NCBI RefSeq assembly: GCF_000003815.2
Contig: NC_049985.1
Coordinates: forward strand, 6,641,074-6,705,073
Direction of reading: 5' to 3'
Length of the DNA stretch: 64,000 nt
DNA from: Branchiostoma floridae
Lineage: Eukaryota > Chordata > Leptocardii > Amphioxiformes > Branchiostomatidae
Shown here: positions 13,813-25,128 of the stretch, in pieces
Layout: the number at the start of each line of letters is the position of its first letter
Position numbering within the stretch: position 1 is the stretch's first letter
The notes under the pieces: generated by a model
Databases searched by the model: none
What the model saw: the letters and a program-made list of their open reading frames with translations, nothing else
What the model was told of the DNA's origin: nothing
Position numbers and translations under genes: made by a program

Positions 13813-13985
13813 GAAGACAATATCTGGCAGTGTTGTAGGAGTTGAAATTCACCTGTAGGTTCAAATACCTTGTGACAATCTCTGACAAATTTGTAGGGGT
13901 TGAAATTCACCTGTAGGATCAAATATCCTGTAAAAGACAATAGCTTGAAGATTTTTAGGGGTTGGAATTCATTCGTGAGAGTCTT
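13813..13985. repeat. ~60-bp tandem repeat, three units
   Basis: GTTGAAATTCACCTGTAGG recurs at 13841 and 13899, and as GTTGGAATTCATTCGT at 13961. Each is preceded by GACAAT.TCTG. The minus strand just upstream (13780-13812) reads CTGATGAAGGAAGAG and GTTGGTCCTTC, a possible decayed Penelope-type end. Confidence 0.75.
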
Positions 13986-14352
13986 ATAGTATGTTATCCT
14001 GAAATACAGTCAATCATTGCTCTGTCTGACCTGGTCACCAGCTCGTCTCTCCATGGCTGTACGCAGTATTGGTTTCCTCGGTACCGTACTCCAGCAAAGC
14101 TCAACCGGTGAATATTTTGCCTGGTTGAAACAATTACGAGCCCAAGCCTTTCTCTGCGGTTTTCAGGTAAACTTTCGTCGGGGGCACGTGGGCCCTGGTG
14201 TCCAAGTGTCGGCCTGTGGAGTCCCTGGCAACAGTCTTGGTTTCAGCGTATTTCAATCATGCTGCATAAATGACGACACAAAACAACTCTGCCGTTGATC
14301 ACAATGTCGTCCGAGAAACACCTCCCTGTTTCTACTAGATGGCGATAGCTAA

Positions 14353-14578
14353 AGGTGCGCTTCCACCGCACTAGTGTCAAGCTTGCCTCACTGCGTGGTT
14401 CATTCACAGAGTCACTGTTTTGTTATTTTCTCCATTTTTTTACAGTAAAAGTATGACTTAGAAGACGACAAAATACACAAAAAGAAAGAAATTTTGTTCT
14501 TTATCTCTGAAATTTGTTGAGTATATTTCGAACCCCGCAGGGACGCGAGCTTGACACAAGTGCGGTGGGAGCTCACCT
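14353..14578 (+). mobile_element. MITE family A, copy 1 (TAA target duplication)
   Basis: The element has inverted ends (AGGTGCGCTTCCACCGCACT on the left, mirrored by GCGGTGGGAGCTCACCT) about 50 bp long. They enclose an AT-rich middle (TGTTTTGTTATTTT, AAAGTATGACTTAGAAGACGACAAAATA). TAA flanks both sides (14350-14352 and 14579-14581). It is the same family as 37001-37244 and 39001-39227. The TWA target suggests PIF/Harbinger mobilisation. Confidence 0.85.
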
Positions 14579-15234
14579 TAAGCGACCGTACAGCGACCAA
14601 AATCGGAACTCAGATTTCGTCATTGGAATATGCTCCACGGTGTAATAGTATGGCTTCAAAGACATCAAAATACACATAACGTAGAAACAGCTGGTCACCT
14701 ACGAAAGCCTCAGCCTACAGTAGAAAGGGGTGGTGTAAGGCATCTCCAGCACGTCTGATGGACGCTGCTGCCGTGAAATAGTCTGCCACGACTCCAATCT
14801 ATCACAGGCCCGAGACTTTGCGCCAATTTCAGGCGAAATAGAAAATGCATTTATCCAATTTGATAGGTATTGCTCGGGCCATTTAGCCGCACGATCGTCT
14901 CAGGGGACAAATTGGTCATGCATCTGTTTGACAGGGTCCTATTTCCTTATTTTCGATTACATAACAAGCCAATATATATAGCTGTGTGGTAGAAAATTGA
15001 AGTTTTATATTGGTACGAAGACTAAAGGACAGTTTGTATGACTATATAGGGAGAGCACAATACATTTATCACACATTCACCCAACAATAAACTGTTTCAT
15101 TCACACATAATCTACCACTTTTATCAGGAGCTAACTGAGCCTTGAATATTTGTATGTGGCGAAAAATAACCAGCTCACATTCGCAAGTTGTTTCGTTGTA
15201 AATAATTCAACCAACTGAATTGAACAAGATTTGA

Positions 15235-15475
15235 TCGGATAAGGTTGGATCAAGTGGATTAAAGGTCGTTGGATCTAGCTATCCGGGTTCGATTTTCTAA
15301 TTATGACTTTCACAGCAATAACCCATTCCGTCCGGTAAATAGTTAATGCAAAGATCCCAGCCTTCTTGTACATTTAACGTGTAGAACCATGTAGACCTCT
15401 CAACAAAGAGGGGACCTCTAGAGCTGACAGTGACAGGTAAATGGCTACCAGATCCCCAAATCGCAACAAGTTATA
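15235..15475 (+). mobile_element. Possible SINE-like repeat
   Basis: GGGTTCGATTTTC (about 15287-15299) resembles a pol III B box. A later GGGGACCTCTAGAGCTGACA segment has the look of a repeat body. No second copy in the window supports it. Confidence 0.28.
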
Positions 15476-15496
15476 GAAATATTTGACTGCCAGGCG

Positions 15497-15512
15497 CCAG
15501 CTTATAAGCTGG
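15497..15512. other. Perfect 16-bp palindrome
   Basis: CCAGCTTATAAGCTGG reads the same on both strands. It could be a dimeric factor site or chance. No gene start was recognised near it. Confidence 0.6.
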
Positions 15513-18500
15513 TTGTACGTTGCAGATATCTAAAGGCTGTTCGGTTTTAGTTCTGAGGGCGAGGTATACTTGTATGCCATCCCTTACGATCACAAAAACA
15601 GCTCAACGTGGCAGAATTTATCAGCTACTGCCTCCAAAGAAGAAGTCAATCCCCAGTCATGTTCGTAGAATTGAGACATCAAATAGTCTACAGACTACAC
15701 ATTTGTAACTTTTTTGGCGCTATTGTATCCGTGCATCCTCTTCAGGCATGAGTTCGCGTATGAAGATAAAATTCTATGATATGATAAGTCGTGACTCCAT
15801 ATTCCTTGATATAATCTAAATTCACGTATGATTGACACATGAACTAGAGATGTCCAATTTGTAGTTGAGAGTGAGAGTTCCCAGGTACAGTTGAGTTCGT
15901 TAATGATTAATCTATGATTTACTGACTCCCATATAAGGCATTTCAGATGGAATATCGCGTTAATCGGTCTTGGGCCCCCCTTTCATTACTTCAGCCCACG
16001 CAATCAAATTGACTTTCAATACTGGTGGTAATGAACACAAAGATTAGCTTTATCAACACTCTATAAAGGTCGATTTTATAAAGCATCCCTCTAAGCAATC
16101 GTTAAATCATAGGAGCCAGCTTCTGAGTTGTATATGTTTTTAATACACCACTCTGTTTCAGAATAAATACGTTTAAGAAATCATCAAGTTAGCTTGAGAT
16201 AAATACCATATAATCGCTTGGTTGCGGTGCTTAATGACCCTCTACTTCATATTCAAGAAATGGTAGACCATAGAATTACCTGCTGTTGTTTAAATTTGAT
16301 ATGACCGAAAATTCTTTACAAATGGACCAAACACCCTACCTTGTGGAACGTGCATTTTGCACCACCATGGAACCAATGTTTGACCTTTTAGATACACTGT
16401 GGCCTGTGTTAAAATGGTGAGATGGCATTCACGAGATCTTCGCATTTACTGTTTCATTGCGTCTATGATTGTGTAGTAATGAAACCTTTGATTTCTTGGT
16501 ATTTCTGAAAGTCAAAGTTCAATAATATCTATGCTAACCAGTACAACAGTGGTCCAGGTAAGCCAACAGTCGAGTCTGATACAGGACGCACATGAATCAA
16601 CAATGAGGCTGGGAAATGAAGAAATAACTGTCTAATCTCGCATTCTTTTTAAAGCAAACGGTAGAATATCGGTGTCTAAACCTTGAAACTAAAACTTCAC
16701 ACTTCTCCTATGTTTGTATTCTGCATGGGAAATTCTCTTCTATTGTGTTTCAATATCTTTATGCCACTGGTGTATACGTATTTCTACGACGTATCTAAAG
16801 TTGTTTGGATATGAAAAGTATTCAAAACGTAATAGGTAATTGCAGCAAAATACGAACATACAATGATTAAGGTAGACATATAGACCTCATGATTGAATGC
16901 CCGTCGGTAAAAAAGAAACGATTTTTGTATCAGCTCGACTAAGTATAACTTGTATGGAATTATCAGTTGTCTATGACATCACAAAATGAATTAGCTCACA
17001 GCTACGCACCCATAATACTGACATGACAACTAGGTGGTTTTCAAGTGATGGTCAAAGGTCACAAATGTGTCGGTTTCTTTCTCTTTCTCCCTTTTGATAT
17101 TTCTTTACTTCTGTTTTCTTTAGCCAGTGTCCAGTGACTGCATTGTAGGGATAACCTTGTAGCATGGCTAAGTTGAAAAACTTCAGACGGACTCAACTTA
17201 AGACACATCAGCAACTTAGAAGTTTGATGTCTACAGGTCGCTGCGGTCATGTCCTTGTCCGTACACTTGAGACCAATACAACTCTAAGTTTTCCCTCGAA
17301 CTGCTGACCAATAATGTTCTTGAGTAAAAGAAGAGAGGCATGAAGGTCTTCGTCACCTGGGCGCCTCATAGACCCATAATCAATATGTGAGCTAAAGGTC
17401 GGCCACATATCATATCGGACATTCTCATATTGAAATTCCATGTCATGAAAGAATAAAGACATTGACCTTGGACGTGATGAAGTCGCAATGAACCATGTCA
17501 TTCATCCAGTGAGTAGTCGGGTAGTCGCTTGACTGCTGCGTCGCGAACGATTTTTCAAAAGGAGTCAAGAGGTGCGAAGCACTCATTGACAACACAATAG
17601 GGACCAAGTCTACGCAGTCATTATCTGAGTGCCGCCAACGTGTCGATGGCAATACACAGCTGAATGTTCTGATGCTGAAGCTAGCTGCGAAGTCCTCAGG
17701 CAATAGTACGCATATCTGTCTCTCGTTCTATAACGTTACCAACGCCGTAAGTAGAAATAATTGGGAGTTTTGGAAGATTAGTCGGGTTATCATGGCTCGA
17801 TATGCTGATGAACGACATCACAGGAAACTATCCGTCCTCATAGCGTGAATAATCCTTCAATTATATTCTCAGATGACAAGACCTTGATGATAAATTCAAA
17901 TCTCTGCGCACTTGAAGATAACTTAATACAAAAAGTCAATACGTTCCACCCCGTTTATATAGTCAGCTCTCTAAGGAAATTAAAGCGCGCTTAAATGATT
18001 ATACCGGACGGCGCTTTATGCACATAGTGGGAGACGTTATAATCCTGCTTTATAGAATATGAATGTCTTAATATTCAACGAAGCTGCAGAGTATGCTTCC
18101 CTAGGCAGCTGGCAGGATGTTAACTTCGTACGAAAGAGTTCACACAGTGCCAGACAGATTAAAAGGCGATCATTCAAGCTCTGTTACAACGAATGCTTTT
18201 AAATATTTGCTTATTGGTATTAATCATGCTGTGGGACTAATATGTCTTCACAGTCGCTGCACTCGCTTTATTAAACATTAAAGACGCTTTCATTGCATCA
18301 CCGTGAAGGATTGAGACTCAAATTTACTCATATCGCCTATAACAAGGTTTTAGATAGGGTGTAATCTTGCTTGGCTGTTCAGCAATTAGAATGCCTTAGT
18401 TGTAAATGTATTTACATAAATGTGGATAATGTATAAATGGTGATTTGATGACGTGCACTTCGGTATAAAGAAATCTATGAAAAAGGGAAAATAATACAAC

Positions 18501-18599
18501 TATTTGACTAGCTTTGTCAGATTTGTATCTAACATTTTGATAAAAATGATTTTGTTGTACAACCAAAATGGTTTACACCATTTTGATGGTTATGCTACG
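15513..18599. other. Unassigned AT-rich intergenic sequence
   Basis: No repeat array, inverted repeat or convincing exon was seen. 17500-17700 is slightly GC-richer with a minus frame of 86 codons that has no support. Confidence 0.5.
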
Positions 18600-18850
18600 G
18601 CCTTCCTCAGGTACTAATGACTACATCTACTTTCCACTGCCAGGTGGCGTTTCAACTGGAAGAAAACAGTTAGTGACTAAACTTTGTTCCCCTCTATCTT
18701 GGTTCATAGCTGAAGCGTTGGGAGGTAGCCAATCATTATAACCCTGAGGAAGGTAGTAAATTACTACCGAAACTGGCAGGTCAGTCGTTTCAACTTGACT
18801 GAAGAGAAAAATAACCACCCAATAATACAATTTACTGGTACTATATAGCC
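18600..18850 (+). mobile_element. Penelope-like element remnant with hammerhead-like motif
   Basis: At 18744-18782 the order is CTGAGGA, an A, a hairpin GGTAGTAA/TTACTACC, GAAA, a short ACTGGCAGGT turn and GTC. This is the core order of a hammerhead ribozyme and the familiar CCTGAxGAAGG...CCGAAAC...GGTC signature of Penelope-like element ends. A truncated inverted counterpart (CCTGAGGAAGGCC on the minus strand) lies at about 18601-18620, so two LTR-like ends seem to face each other. No reverse transcriptase was recognised between or beside them. Confidence 0.5.
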
Positions 18851-20599
18851 AGAAAATCATTTGTAAACTTCAGTCAAAAGCCCTCTGCTACCATATATAA
18901 TACAGACAACAAATAACACTCTAATTTGTAGGCATCCAAGACTTTCACAAGCTAGCCGTTAAGTTTTCCAAATCCAGTCACCTACTGGCAGTACAGCTCT
19001 AAACATACTGTTTGCCAGATGTCTTGCTGGTGATAACTCTTTCAAATCGTCAGGAAGATTATCTTACTGCACCAATCACACAGCGACACGGCTAATGGGT
19101 GTACCTTCGTGGATTAAGTGCTTATTAAGCATCCATTTAAGACCATCAGCGGCGTAATTAGTGTAAGCTGTACTTATGATATATGGAAATCGTTGGCCAA
19201 CTGCATCCTTTCATAGTGCCTTCATTCAGTCATCCGGTGTATTTCACAAAGGCCAGTGAGAACGTCTTGCTGTAAATCTACTCTAGACATATAATCCATA
19301 CACAAAGCAGCACAGTTATAAAATCTTTTCATGCTATATTGAATACACAACTGTGTAATTACCATAAAAAGACAAGTAACAACCATTTCAGAGTCCATAC
19401 CCTTTGGTTTGAGACTATACCTCAGTCAAAGTTATGTAGACAGTCAATATACACGAGACTTGCCAGTAAAACTGACTCCCTGATTTCAATTAAATACTAG
19501 AGTCAGACTCGTAGAAAGATGCAGAAGTTGAGTTGTTTGGGTTGGGGTACGTGTCTTGTTTTGGATGAATATTTGGCAGACTTTGGTAATACTAACGTAG
19601 CGAAATTTATGTGTAGTCTGTATCTCCTGCAAACTGTATAAGAGAATGGGGTATTCGTTCAGACTTTGCTAATCGCCATCTCATACTGCAGCTGATGCTT
19701 TCATTATCGTTAGATTATCAAACCATTGCACGTATTACAGACTGTATTACATCTGGGGGGATTACAAACGAATTAACCTTGAAAGGGGCCGCCTTGATAA
19801 GGTTATAAATAGAAGGTACACCCAACTTGTGGATGATGCAATCATGAGTACTTATCTATCTCCATGACCCTGCCGACCCCTTGATGAATTTGACCCCGAA
19901 CCTTGATGCCATCCCTGACAGGTTAAGCTGTTTTATTTGTAGTGATTCGCTCAACTGGTCCCAAGCGGCAAAAATTGCTTCATAAGTAGGTCGATTGGGC
20001 ATTGGTCTTTGGAGACTCGCAGAAATACAAATAACGCAATATGATGGGGCTTGAAGTGAACACTTCTCTCTCTTATTAGTATGGCCCGGTCGCGACTTGA
20101 GCCCACGACCTTCCAAATGCAAAGCATGTTTGTTTAAATTTTGTGGGATTTTTTGGCGATGCCTATGTTTAGAGTAAGACTGATTTCAATCCCTGGCATT
20201 TACCTGTGAGTTTAAAGGTGTTCGCTTGATCCAAATGAAGCTTTTTATTCAGAGATGTCTCATTTTCGCGTTTGATTATGAAATGATTATGTGCCGTGTA
20301 GTCATAGATACTTTATCTGTGGCGTTTATCAGTCGTCATTAATTAGGCTAGAGTTAAAATTCTTCCCAAACCATATGGTTATTTATCGGTGCCTATCCCG
20401 TTTCTTTGGCCTTCGGGTCACATACCTAAGTACCTAAGCAATAAAAAGAAATGAGTCATTTCCAGGGGCATTATTTTCATGGAGAAACCTGTCATTTGGG
20501 AATCTGTGATACATTATCTATATCGAGGACAAATGATGTACTTCTTCCAAATCGAAGTAACATGAATCAACTGTTTATATGGGTTACTCCAAGTGATCT
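18851..20599. other. Unassigned sequence apart from the tentative SINE
   Basis: Apart from the possible minus-strand SINE at 19860-20125, nothing is recognised. 20450-20600 may be an eroded edge of the 51-bp minisatellite. Confidence 0.45.
19860..20125 (-). mobile_element. Possible SINE, minus strand
   Basis: The minus strand reads AAGGTCGTGGGCTCAAGTCG followed by CGACCGGGCCATACTAATAA. This looks like a tRNA T-arm/B box (GGCTCAAGTCG, two or more changes from consensus) and a SINE body. No clear A box or tail was found, so the call is tentative. Confidence 0.35.
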
Positions 20600-21070
20600 G
20601 GGGAAGGCATTATTAAGTATACACCAAACATTTAGTACCATGGACAGGGCCTCAGAGAATCGGTACCCTGTACACAAGATATTATTCAGAATCGTGGACA
20701 GGACCACAGGGGAGTGGTACTTGATACACCTGGTATTTAGTACTGTAAACTTGCTTACTTGTCAAGTCGAGTCCACCTCGCTCATTGTCCCGACCGGATC
20801 ACTATGAAGTGGTACTTACTACACCAGCCATTCAGTACCATGGGCAGGACAATAGAGAAGCGGTTCTCACAAACGAGACATTCAGTACAAAGACCCCCAC
20901 ATTCAGTACAATGGAAAGGGCCACAGAGAAACGGTACTTATTACCACACCAGACACTTAGTTTCCTGAACAAGACCACGGGGTCCTCAGTACACCAGACA
21001 TTCAGTATAACAGAGAAGGGGACCACAAAGCAGCGGTACTCAGTGTCCCTGTCCTTCAATCACATGGAAT
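20600..21070. repeat. Degenerate ~51-bp minisatellite
   Basis: About eight to nine diverged units run CATTCAGTACCATGG, then ACAGGACCACAGAGAAGCGG, then TACTTA.TACACCAGA. They are recognisable at about 20628, 20682, 20733, 20830, 20880, 20905, 20960 and 21000. The unit is near 17 codons, so diverged open frames pass through it. A gap with weaker matches lies near 20750-20810. Confidence 0.75.
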
Positions 21071-22000
21071 GGACCGGATATAGCGGATAGACAAGGATAC
21101 AGGCATTTGATCTTTATAGATTTTTTTACGCGAAACTGAATTGCTGTGAGTATAAGGTGAAAACTACGCACAGTACAACTACCCTTTTTTACGTCGCGCC
21201 TCTGCCCTGCTCCGAACATTGATTTTGTGCACTTACAAACAGGATTTCCTGCTGCAGACCAGATTAAAGCCCTACACGCTGCAACAGGATCTGTCTATTG
21301 ACGCGGCTGCAAATCTGCCTGCCGGAAAAGACCATAGATAAGGGATAGCTCCGTTGAATCCTTCCATTAGACATAATCCTACCATTGCGTACGGTGATAT
21401 ATTTTAGCCTTCAGAGAGAGGTGGCCGCCGTTTCTTCTATGTCCTCGCTGCGTGCAGCATTAGTAAATCAGTAGATAGCATAAAGGGACGCGGCAACGTA
21501 ACGTTTGGTACGTGATTGTGTAATTTCACAAAGTTGTGTAACTTACAGCGATACTTGATCTGCGACTTGCTAGGATGCTTAGATCCGGTCTAAGAAAGAA
21601 TTGCCCATAATCAATCATGGCAAAAGTCCACTCTCATGCAAGGCCCGCCTATTGTGTACATCTAGCTAGCAACGTCCTTGTCGCACCGGCCTGCTAGCTC
21701 AGCTGACATCTGTCCTTCCCACCGCGTTAGTGCTGGCCAGCAGCAAGCAATCACGTCGTTATCTACGGTCTCCTCCAACAACATAAGGCGCAGTATCTGA
21801 TTGGCTGGCGCCTGACCAGCGCTAACTCGCCACTACCCAGCTGCAGGGTGGCGGGCAGGAAGTTCTACCCCTTGTACAACGAGGAGCTGAAAGCCCGCGA
21901 ATTATGAAAATAGAACCCCCCACCCCCACCTCCATCCAAACAAATTCAGACATATCAAAAATGTGACCACACCCTCCATACCATACAAGAACAATCCACC

Positions 22001-22003
<3 letters not shown>
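21071..22003. other. Unassigned, GC-richer to the right
   Basis: 21640-21900 is GC-rich (GTGCTGGCCAGCAGCAAGC, GGCTGGCGCCTGACCAGCGC) with no supportable exon. No repeat structure was seen before the CA tract. Confidence 0.45.
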
Positions 22004-22063
<60 letters not shown>

Positions 22064-22109
22064 CACACAAACACACACACAAACACACACACACAAACAC
22101 ACACACACA
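22004..22109. repeat. CA microsatellite
   Basis: About 106 bp of (CA)n with one G and several AA interruptions near the right end. Long cysteine/valine open frames on the minus strand here are artefacts of the repeat. Confidence 0.99.
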
Positions 22110-22713
22110 GGGCCATTGCTTGACAGGTACAAATGACGGACCTCGACCTGGCATGATAAAATACGCAATCGATCGAGACAAACCGTTTTGTTTGACAAAG
22201 GTTACAAAGTTTGCCAGTGAGTGTCGTCAATTGCAAACATGTTCTTTGTTACCATCCCGTCTGATATATTGCAATACAGCGGACCAAAGACCAAACACAA
22301 CATATATCACTCAAAATATCTATGCAACAGAGATTACAAATTGATTGTAAGGTGGCAGAATAATACATCAAAAGTATGCTTACGCTACGTATTCTTTGTA
22401 TCGGAACATAATTGATGAAGGCCTTAACAACGTGACACTCTTTGGGTACTTACTGGATACAACAAAAGCCTGGGCTAGTGAGCACGGAATCGAGAGGTAA
22501 CGGTGGATGAACAACCCGCCACGTCTTTTTCCTCAAAAGGCTATAGAACCTCTATAAATAAAGTAGTGCTAGGAATGATGCCCCAAAATAGGCGACGAAG
22601 TTAGCTATTTTTTCATCTTATGATGTAGAGGGTAATTTTGTATCTCAGTAGAACTCAAACTCTCATAAATCGTTGAAACAAATGTCTTTGCGTAGCTGTC
22701 TGATGAAGTTGCC

Positions 22714-22752
22714 TCACACACACACGCGCGCGCAGGGGGGGGGGGGGGGGGG
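22714..22752. repeat. CA/CG alternating tract plus 18-G run
   Basis: CACACACACGCGCGCGCA is followed directly by 18 consecutive G (22735-22752). Alternating purine-pyrimidine tracts favour Z-DNA and G runs favour quadruplex. It lies 138 bp before the assembly gap and may explain why assembly broke near here. Confidence 0.95.
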
Positions 22753-22889
22753 TATCACACAGACCCGATCATCCCCGGACTTTTGTTTGATGCATTACGC
22801 CCAAAAAACCCGCTTTTCTACACAGGATACTTTCCGCCCACTTGAACAGCTGTGGGCACACGTTCCCATAAACCACTCCTTATCTCCCC

Positions 22890-22989
22890 NNNNNNNNNNN
22901 NNNNNNNNNNNNNNNNNNNNNNNNNNNNNNNNNNNNNNNNNNNNNNNNNNNNNNNNNNNNNNNNNNNNNNNNNNNNNNNNNNNNNNNNN
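22890..22989. other. Assembly gap (100 N)
   Basis: Exactly 100 N, the usual placeholder for a gap of unknown size. Order and distance across it should not be trusted. Confidence 0.99.
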
Positions 22990-24474
22990 GGAATAACAAG
23001 CATCACGCCTAAGCCTAGTGCACACATCTCGCTATCTCTTGTTAACCAGATTTTTTATCCCTGGGGCTTTTTGGCAAAGCAGTCGACCCAATTTTGTTGG
23101 TGGCCCACTGCTACATTTCGTCCTTATCTTTGACCTGCGCCGTAGGTGGCCCATACACAGCGGACTTTAAGATAAAGTTCGATTGATTTCAAGCCATACT
23201 CCCTTGATTTGTAAACAAATCTGTGGTGTGCAAATGCAGAAAAACAAAGTGTTTAGAATCATCTTCATCATCATTATCCTGATTAAGTTGTTTTATTGTT
23301 GTTGTTGTTGTTATTCCCATTATCATGATTGCATGCCAGGTGTCTGACGTGTGTATAGAAATAATAAAGATTGTGAATCAAAGTAAGCTACTGCTGTTCT
23401 TATATGCCCTAATGAGTACCATGTATAAAGCTCGACATGACCTCATAATGCACCCTACTAATTTATTCATCACTACTCGGTTGTAACATTTGTAAACAAG
23501 ATATCAAAATCGGATCTGGGGTTCCGCTACAGTAGCAAGAAAAGTCGCCAGGGGGCAAAACTATAAGCTATTAACTTTACAGAACATGATCTAACCACCT
23601 CCCGAGTTTCAGAACAATCCTTTCAAAGCTTTTTGGGTTATGCCTTTCAACCACACACAAATCATCAGACATTAAGTACATACACACATATACATACATA
23701 CATATATGCATGCATACAAACAAGTGCTACAGATACACCTGCTGATTGGTGAAGCCAATAAGACATGCAGCTTCGAGACACTTGAAAGCACTTCAGTCTA
23801 CTCCGGAGGAGAAAGAGCGCACAAGTATCCCAGCTTTAACTTTTCACAGAGCAAACTTGAATAAGTCTTTCCTTGACATGTTGGGAGAGATCCAACCTTG
23901 AACGATGGGTGAAAGAAATGACGTACTTCCCTTCACATGCCCAAGGGCGTAAGTTTCATTATGTATACCAAACCGGGAGATATGCCATTTGTGTCAAAAG
24001 GTTCAACACAATCCATCAATCGTGAAGCCAGTAATCCGGCGTGATGACACCCTTACGGTCACCGACGGCACAGAATGATAGCAGACTGCACGTCCTGACG
24101 GGTGGATGCCCAAGCCAAGTTGTCATGGCTGTGAGAGATTGTTACCGGCGTCTGCATACATGTGAAGCAAAGAATACCCCTCCTACTGCAACGGTAACCT
24201 TAGTAGGGTGTTCTACTGCTTTTCTAGCTTATTTTGTTCTAAAATGTGCGTCATCTACATCAGGGCACACCGACCTTCACTCAACAGAGACGGTCGGCGG
24301 TATAGACTTCGTGGCACATATGACCAATTGCTGACAAGGTAATGACTGCATATAATTATATAAATACATGAGATATTTCTGAATCTAATACCCGAGGAGA
24401 ATTGTGAAAGCAATACATTTTTTCAAAGCTGGATTCTTAGTTGTCCTTTAGAGCCTTCGACACTGTTTTTCACT
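22990..24474. other. Unassigned sequence right of the gap
   Basis: Holds the small GTT and ATAC microsatellites. A 97-codon plus frame at 24041-24334 begins at GTG/ATG with a moderately coding-like composition but no family match. Confidence 0.45.
23290..23312. repeat. GTT microsatellite
   Basis: A short (GTT)n run within AT-rich unique sequence. A second simple run, (ATAC)n with ATGC variants, lies at 23684-23720. Confidence 0.85.
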
Positions 24475-24540
24475 CACGTGACTGCCACATGCTTCTCACG
24501 TGACTGACATATACCTCTCACGTGTCTATCACATGACCAG
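24475..24540. promoter_or_regulatory. Three phased CACGTG E-boxes in a 22-bp tandem
   Basis: CACGTG occurs at 24475, 24497 and 24519, each 22 bp apart. The first two sit in TCACGTGACTG. Units also hold CACATG-like half matches. TCACGTGA is the site class bound by MITF/TFE and USF bHLH-zip factors. A 22-bp spacing is close to two helical turns, so all three sites would face the same side. It could be an enhancer or promoter element, or just a three-unit microsatellite. No gene start was recognised nearby. Confidence 0.5.
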
Positions 24541-25029
24541 CGCTACTAACGCTTTCTGTCTCAGTTGTGCTTTACTCATGAAAAGCATAAAAAACATTGA
24601 TTTATATTACCGCTGCCCAACATACAATTTAAGCAATGGCTAAATTCCTTTATCACCAAAACTTTGAAATCCCGCCTTCTGGCAGCACCATTAGTGCCAT
24701 TTTCAAACAATCAGTCAAGTGTAAATGTCAATCGATGGTTTTGCATTAATCATATATTCCAATTAAATAATTTCCCAGCAGTTATATTCCGCACCGCTAA
24801 AGCCGGTAGGACCAAGGCACGGAAATTAATTGTACATGTATTTCTAATTGTAGTCAGCAAATCAGCAAAATCACTAGATAATAAAACTGTTAATGCGATG
24901 TTCTTTTTATGAGAAATAAGAAAATATGTTTCTATCCGTAAAATGGAGAATTAATTAATTATGGGATAATCTTAAGCTATCGGCATTAATCTGATACAAA
25001 AAAGAGATTATCTTTTCCGATAATTACAG

Positions 25030-25128
25030 CTGGAACGACAGAAGAAACGCTGATGAAGAATCTCCTGCGATCAGACATCGTGACGCCGAACTTCACGCAG
25101 AAAGTTATTAGTTTCAGCGTGTTTTACG
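25030..25128 (+). CDS. Candidate 99-bp internal exon, unknown family
   Basis: An acceptor with pyrimidine-rich lead (TTATCTTTTCCGATAATTACAG) precedes 25030 and a donor G|GTAAGC follows 25128. Only one of the three frames is open: two leading bases, then GTTEETLMKNLL, a SDIVTPNFTQ segment and VISFSVFY, then one base. Both ends are thus phase 1 and the exon is a multiple of 3. Of its 32 whole codons 20 end in G or C, unlike the AT-rich surroundings. It contains one N-glycosylation sequon (NFT). An EE-L-LL helix followed by a beta-like stretch is faintly like the start of Cys-loop receptor ligand domains, but this is too weak to name. No partner exons were found. Confidence 0.42.

Noticed and set aside
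18560-18590. AAAATGGT/ACCATTTT hairpin as a separate element
   Set aside because: Arms of eight bases with a four-base loop and no flanking duplication are too short to claim.
20451-21090. Frames with TFST.DRATEKRY-type repeats
   Set aside because: They follow from a near-51-bp unit; units are diverged without preference for silent changes as far as I can see.
21822-22236. Cysteine/valine-rich minus-strand frames
   Set aside because: They are translations of the CA microsatellite.
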